This document shows, one piece after another, positions 5,321 through 8,745 of a DNA stretch of 8,745 nucleotides (the stretch's first letter is position 1; each line of letters starts with the position of its first letter). The position numbers were made by a program, and so were the translations under genes. The notes beneath the pieces are model-generated. The model saw only the letters and a program-made list of their open reading frames with translations. It was not told the DNA's origin and made no database searches. The DNA comes from Tardiphaga sp. GTDB taxonomy: Bacteria > Pseudomonadota > Alphaproteobacteria > Rhizobiales > Xanthobacteraceae. Location: positions 1 through 8,745 of the forward strand of contig JAQGJF010001121.1 in NCBI GenBank assembly GCA_028290765.1, read 5' to 3'.

Positions 5321-8035
5321 CTAATTCGCAACCGCCAATCGCCGCTGCTCATCATCGGCACCGCCTGCCCCCGCCTGCGCGATCAACCGCGTCAATTCCG
5401 GAATGCACGAGCCGCAATTGGTGCCGGCCTTCAATCGCGCGCCGATCTCCGCCGCCGAGCCGGCGCCGGCCGCGATGGCGTCGCAGATCGTTCCGCGTCC
5501 GACGCCAAAGCAGGCGCAGACGATCGGGCCGGCATTGGCCATCCCGTTCATCGACCGGCCCGACAGCAGCATCCTGCGCTGATCGTCGGTCAACGTGCCC
5601 AGCGCGAACATCTCCTTGACCGCATCCCATTCGATCGCGGCCTCGGAAGGCCCGATAAACAGGCACGTCTCGAGCCGGTCGTCGACGAACGTCGCCGCGC
5701 GATAAACGCCGTTGCCGGCGTCTTCATATTCGGCGACATCGCTGCCCTCGAACGATTGCAGCCATGACCGCCAATGCGCCGGATCGGCATTGTCGGCGAG
5801 CAGATAGCCAAAACCGCCGGTGACCGCCACGCGCGCCCACCAGGCATTCTCCGGCAGATCCAACGGCACGCGCGACAGCACGAAGCCGCGCTGCGCATAA
5901 GCGTATGGCGTGATCGCCGCCGGCGTCGCCTTGTTTTCGGGCTGGCCGGAAAACGCATCCGTGAACGGGGCCACCAATGCGCCGACCCGCGCAGAGGACG
6001 CCGTCTGGCCGCTCCAGTGGATGGGCGCGAACAGCATGCCACGCTGCTGCCGATCGCTCACGACGACTTTTAGAACGCATTGTCCGTAGTCGGTGACGAC
6101 CCGCGCAAAACCCGCATCGCTGACGCCGGACTGGATGGCGTCGTCAGGGTGAATCTCGACAAACGGCTCCGGCAAATGCTGCCCGAGGCGCGGGCTGGCG
6201 CCGGTTCGCGTCATGGTGTGCCACTGATCGCGGATGCGCCCGGTATTGAGCCGCAGCGGCCGCGCCGCGGTGGTCTCGCTGCGCAAGGCAGGGATTTCGG
6301 GCGCAATGAAACGAGCGCGGCGATCATGAGAGAAGAATCCGCCCTCGGCAAAGAAACGCGGCTGAGGCTCGGCGTCGCTTTGGCGCGCCGGCCACAGGAA
6401 GGGCGTCATGGTGTCGAAGGCCGCGTCCGACTGCTGCTCGAAGGCGCCGATATCGAAATCGCGGCTGCCGCCGTTCTCGAACGCCGACAGAGCGGCATGT
6501 TCGCGAAACACGTCGGCCGCCGAGTTGAAATCGAATGCCGCACCGAATCCGAGCCGCTTCGCCACCTCGCTGACGATCCACCAATCCGGCCTGGTCTCGC
6601 CGGGCGGGTCAAGGAAGGCGCGCTGTCGCGAGATCCGCCGTTCCGAATTGGTCACCGTGCCGGATTTCTCGCCCCACGCTTGCGCCGGCAGCAACACATG
6701 CGCGCCGGCATTGACGGTGTCGTTGGAACGCACATTCTCGGAGACGACGAGCAGGTCGAGCTTGCCAAGTGCTGCGCGCGCCGCGTCGGCGTCCGGCAGC
6801 GACACCGCCGGATTGGTCCCCATCACCCACAGGGCCTTGATCTCGCCGCGCTCGATCGCCTCGAACATCTGCACCGCCTTGAGCCCCTCATGGGTGGCGA
6901 TGCGCCGCGCTTTCCAGAACCGACGGACGCGGTCGATATCCGGCGGCGTGAACCCCATATGGGCGGCGAGCTGATTGGCGAGACCGCCCACTTCGCGGCC
7001 GCCCATCGCGTTCGGCTGCCCGGTCAGCGAGAACGGCGAAGCTCCGATCTTGCCGATCCGTCCGGTGGCCAGGTGGCAATTGATGATGGCGTTGACCTTG
7101 TCGGTGCCTTGCGCCGACTGGTTGACGCCCTGCGAATACAATGTGACCACGCGGGGCGTGTGGCGGAACATCTGGAAGAACGCCGCGACGTCGGTCTCGG
7201 TAAGGCCGGTCGCCAGCGCGGTTGCCGCGACACTCCCGGCGATGCTCCGGGCACGAACCAGCGCCTCCTCGAAGCCGGAAGTGTGCTGGACGATATATTG
7301 GTGATCGAGCGCGCCGCTCTCGACCAGATGCACCAGCAATCCACTGAACAGCACGGTATCGGTGCCGGGCTTCAATCCCAGGAACAGGTCGGCGTCGCCT
7401 GCGGTATCGGTCCGGCGCGGATCGATCACGACGATGCGCGCGCCGCGCTTCTGCTTGTTGGCCAGCATGCGCTGAAACAGCACCGGATGGCACCAGGCCG
7501 CGTTGGAGCCGATCAGCACCAGCAGGTCGCCCTCGTCGAGATCCTCGTAGCAGCCCGGCACCGTATCCGCGCCGAAGGCGCGGCGATGCCCGGCGACCGA
7601 CGACGCCATGCAGAGCCGCGAATTGGTATCGACATTGGCGCTGCCGATGAATCCCTTCATCAGCTTGTTGGCGACGTAATAGTCCTCGGTCAAGAGCTGC
7701 CCCGAGAGATAAAACGCCACCGCGTCGGGGCCGTCGCGGTCAATGATGTGCTGCAGGCGTTGCGCGACATGGTCGAGCGCGTCGGTCCAGGCGACCCGCC
7801 CCATCGTGCCATTGTCGCCGCGGATCATCGGATCGAGCAGCCGGCCGGTCAGGCCCAGCGTTTCGCCGAGCGCGGAACCTTTCGAGCACAGCCGGCCGAA
7901 ATTCGCCGGATGCTCCGGATCGCCGGCTATGGCCGCTCCGCCACCGCCGTCCGGCGTCGCGAGCACGCCGCAACCGACGCCGCAATAAGGACATGTGGTG
8001 CGGGTGGTGCGCAGCGCTGGATCGACGACGGTCAT
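5321..8035 (-). CDS. nasC: Assimilatory nitrate reductase catalytic subunit (Mo-bis-MGD, [4Fe-4S], C-terminal BFD-like [2Fe-2S])
   Basis: This 904-residue cytoplasmic enzyme reduces nitrate to nitrite for nitrogen assimilation. The [4Fe-4S] site is C15, C18, C22 and C50 (CPYCGVGC, then RLCSKG), with the electron-path Lys at 52. The Mo-ligand Cys is predicted at 142 in NSRLCMASS, as in Nas/Nap enzymes. Cofactor-binding text such as GRIGKIGASPFSLTGQPNAM and MGTNPAVSLPDA follows, then the molydop-binding domain (TGRIRDQWHTMTRTG). After a linker domain, the C-terminus carries a BFD-like [2Fe-2S] motif with Cys 840, 842, 874 and 877 (CACFGVG...NCGSC), as in long NasA proteins. The length is normal for this long form. 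The ATG lies inside the end of flp (ATGA overlap) with GAGG just upstream, so translation is probably coupled. No Tat or Sec signal is present. The symbol follows Bradyrhizobium/Paracoccus use; Klebsiella calls the equivalent nasA. Confidence 0.95.
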   Translation of the reverse strand: MTVVDPALRTTRTTCPYCGVGCGVLATPDGGGGAAIAGDPEHPANFGRLCSKGSALGETLGLTGRLLDPMIRGDNGTMGRVAWTDALDHVAQRLQHIIDRDGPDAVAFYLSGQLLTEDYYVANKLMKGFIGSANVDTNSRLCMASSVAGHRRAFGADTVPGCYEDLDEGDLLVLIGSNAAWCHPVLFQRMLANKQKRGARIVVIDPRRTDTAGDADLFLGLKPGTDTVLFSGLLVHLVESGALDHQYIVQHTSGFEEALVRARSIAGSVAATALATGLTETDVAAFFQMFRHTPRVVTLYSQGVNQSAQGTDKVNAIINCHLATGRIGKIGASPFSLTGQPNAMGGREVGGLANQLAAHMGFTPPDIDRVRRFWKARRIATHEGLKAVQMFEAIERGEIKALWVMGTNPAVSLPDADAARAALGKLDLLVVSENVRSNDTVNAGAHVLLPAQAWGEKSGTVTNSERRISRQRAFLDPPGETRPDWWIVSEVAKRLGFGAAFDFNSAADVFREHAALSAFENGGSRDFDIGAFEQQSDAAFDTMTPFLWPARQSDAEPQPRFFAEGGFFSHDRRARFIAPEIPALRSETTAARPLRLNTGRIRDQWHTMTRTGASPRLGQHLPEPFVEIHPDDAIQSGVSDAGFARVVTDYGQCVLKVVVSDRQQRGMLFAPIHWSGQTASSARVGALVAPFTDAFSGQPENKATPAAITPYAYAQRGFVLSRVPLDLPENAWWARVAVTGGFGYLLADNADPAHWRSWLQSFEGSDVAEYEDAGNGVYRAATFVDDRLETCLFIGPSEAAIEWDAVKEMFALGTLTDDQRRMLLSGRSMNGMANAGPIVCACFGVGRGTICDAIAAGAGSAAEIGARLKAGTNCGSCIPELTRLIAQAGAGGADDEQRRLAVAN

Positions 8036-8745
8036 GCCGCCTCTGCGCGGGTCGCCAGCGAGCGGCCGAACATCATGTCGTCGCGTATGGCCGCAATCGG
8101 CGCCTGGCCGCGGATCAGTTCAAGATACCACAGCGCGTCCTGGGTATCGCCGACCAGCACCGCGCCGGTGAGCCGGCCGTCGGCGATCACGAGTTTCTTG
8201 TAGGTGCCGCGCCTGACGTCATTCAGGACAATGGTTTCGCTACCGTCGGCGGCGACAAAATCGCCCGCCGAAAATACGCTGACGCCGGAAACCTTGAGAT
8301 TGGTGGCGACCACGCTGCCGGCATAGGACGCGGCGGCGCCGGCGAGATGCCGCGCCAGAATCCGCGCCTGTTCATAGGCCGGCTCGACCAGGCCGTAGCA
8401 GGTGCCGCGATGCTCGGCGCATTCGCCGAGCGCGAAGATGTCCGGCATCCCGGTTTCAAGATGGTCGTCGACGACGATGCCGCGATTAACGGGCACGCCG
8501 GCGTCACGCGCCAAGGCGACGTTCGGGCGGATCCCTGCAGCGAAAATCACCGCGTCGGCATCGATCATGCGCCCATCGGTCAACTCCAGGCCTTCGACGC
8601 GGGTCTCGCCATGGATTCGCGCGGTATTGGCATTGAGCACGATCTCAATGCCCTTGCGTTCGACCAGCGTTTTGAGCAATGCCGCCGCCGGCGCATCGAG
8701 CTGGCGCTCCATCAGGCGATCCATCAGATGGATCAGCGTCACCGG
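8032..8745 (-). CDS. flp: FAD-dependent NAD(P)H oxidoreductase, C-terminal part (5' end outside window)
   Basis: The last 237 codons of a gene entering from the right edge; the TGA is at 8032-8034. The protein resembles the flavin half of NirB-type nitrite reductases. It shows the end of the NAD(P)-binding domain with DAVIFAAGIRPN, then the FAD-contacting segment DIFALGECAEHRGTCYGLVEP, then a C-terminal domain with NLKVSGVSVFSAGDF and YKKLVIADGRLTGAVLVGD. It stops soon after, at MMFGRSLATRAEAA, with no BFD, siroheme or sulfite-reductase-like part. It is therefore a stand-alone flavoprotein, not NirB. In Bradyrhizobium, Flp hands NAD(P)H electrons to NasC (and to a haemoglobin, Bjgb) and lies between bjgb and nasC; the overlap with nasC here fits. 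The nucleotide-binding N-terminus and any upstream genes are not visible. NasB-like reductase subunit is an alternative name. Confidence 0.85.
   Translation of the reverse strand, partial: PVTLIHLMDRLMERQLDAPAAALLKTLVERKGIEIVLNANTARIHGETRVEGLELTDGRMIDADAVIFAAGIRPNVALARDAGVPVNRGIVVDDHLETGMPDIFALGECAEHRGTCYGLVEPAYEQARILARHLAGAAASYAGSVVATNLKVSGVSVFSAGDFVAADGSETIVLNDVRRGTYKKLVIADGRLTGAVLVGDTQDALWYLELIRGQAPIAAIRDDMMFGRSLATRAEAA

Noticed and set aside
6080..8203. Long plus-strand open frame of 707 codons opposite nasC
   Set aside because: It is antisense to a fully motif-supported nitrate reductase. Its product is Arg/His/Gln-rich with no domain, as expected for a shadow frame in GC-rich DNA.
8032..8745. 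Reading the partial gene as nirB
   Set aside because: The flavin domains resemble NirB, but the protein stops before any BFD or siroheme/sulfite-reductase-like region and overlaps nasC, as stand-alone Flp does.

Overview
The window is GC-rich DNA with the codon use of an alphaproteobacterium. The likeliest source is Bradyrhizobium or a close relative (Nitrobacteraceae). The main reason is the right end, where a stand-alone FAD oxidoreductase gene overlaps an assimilatory nitrate reductase gene, matching the order flp-nasC known from the Bradyrhizobium narK-bjgb-flp-nasC nitrate-assimilation/NO-detoxification operon. The genus call is inference.

Layout from left to right. (1) 1-1193, minus strand: a membrane sensor histidine kinase of the NarX/UhpB (HisKA_3) type, cut by the window edge before its ATP-binding domain is complete. 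(2) Diverging from it, plus strand, 1364-2463: two small paralogous exported proteins of a DUF2380/DUF3280-like type. The second is broken by a frameshift, and the first may have a damaged leader. (3) 2464-3523: a disturbed stretch. It starts with a relatively AT-rich spacer and a 137-residue Asn/Ser/Thr-rich orphan protein of clearly lower GC. A decayed, frameshifted fragment of a MalG-type sugar ABC transporter permease follows. This looks like a small insertion or rearrangement scar. (4) 3524-5140, minus strand: a 538-residue exported protein with one heme c motif (CVGCH) close to its C-terminus and no recognised catalytic domain. (5) 5321-8745, minus strand: nasC (complete, 904 residues, with a C-terminal BFD-like [2Fe-2S] domain) and the 3' part of flp, joined by a 4-base ATGA overlap.

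How the genes work together. Flp and NasC form a cytoplasmic module: NAD(P)H electrons pass through the FAD of Flp, the iron-sulfur centres of NasC, and then the molybdenum bis-MGD site that reduces nitrate to nitrite. The periplasmic cytochrome-like gene lies 180 bp downstream on the same strand and might be co-transcribed, but nothing in its sequence ties it to nitrate. The kinase and the DUF pair form a separate divergent unit. Similar kinases and small proteins occur near PQQ-alcohol-dehydrogenase loci in related bacteria, but no such enzyme lies in this window. No tRNA, rRNA, CRISPR array or transposase was seen. I see no clearly new multi-gene system. The most unusual items are the orphan low-GC protein, the permease relic beside it, the frameshifted DUF gene and the single-heme protein.
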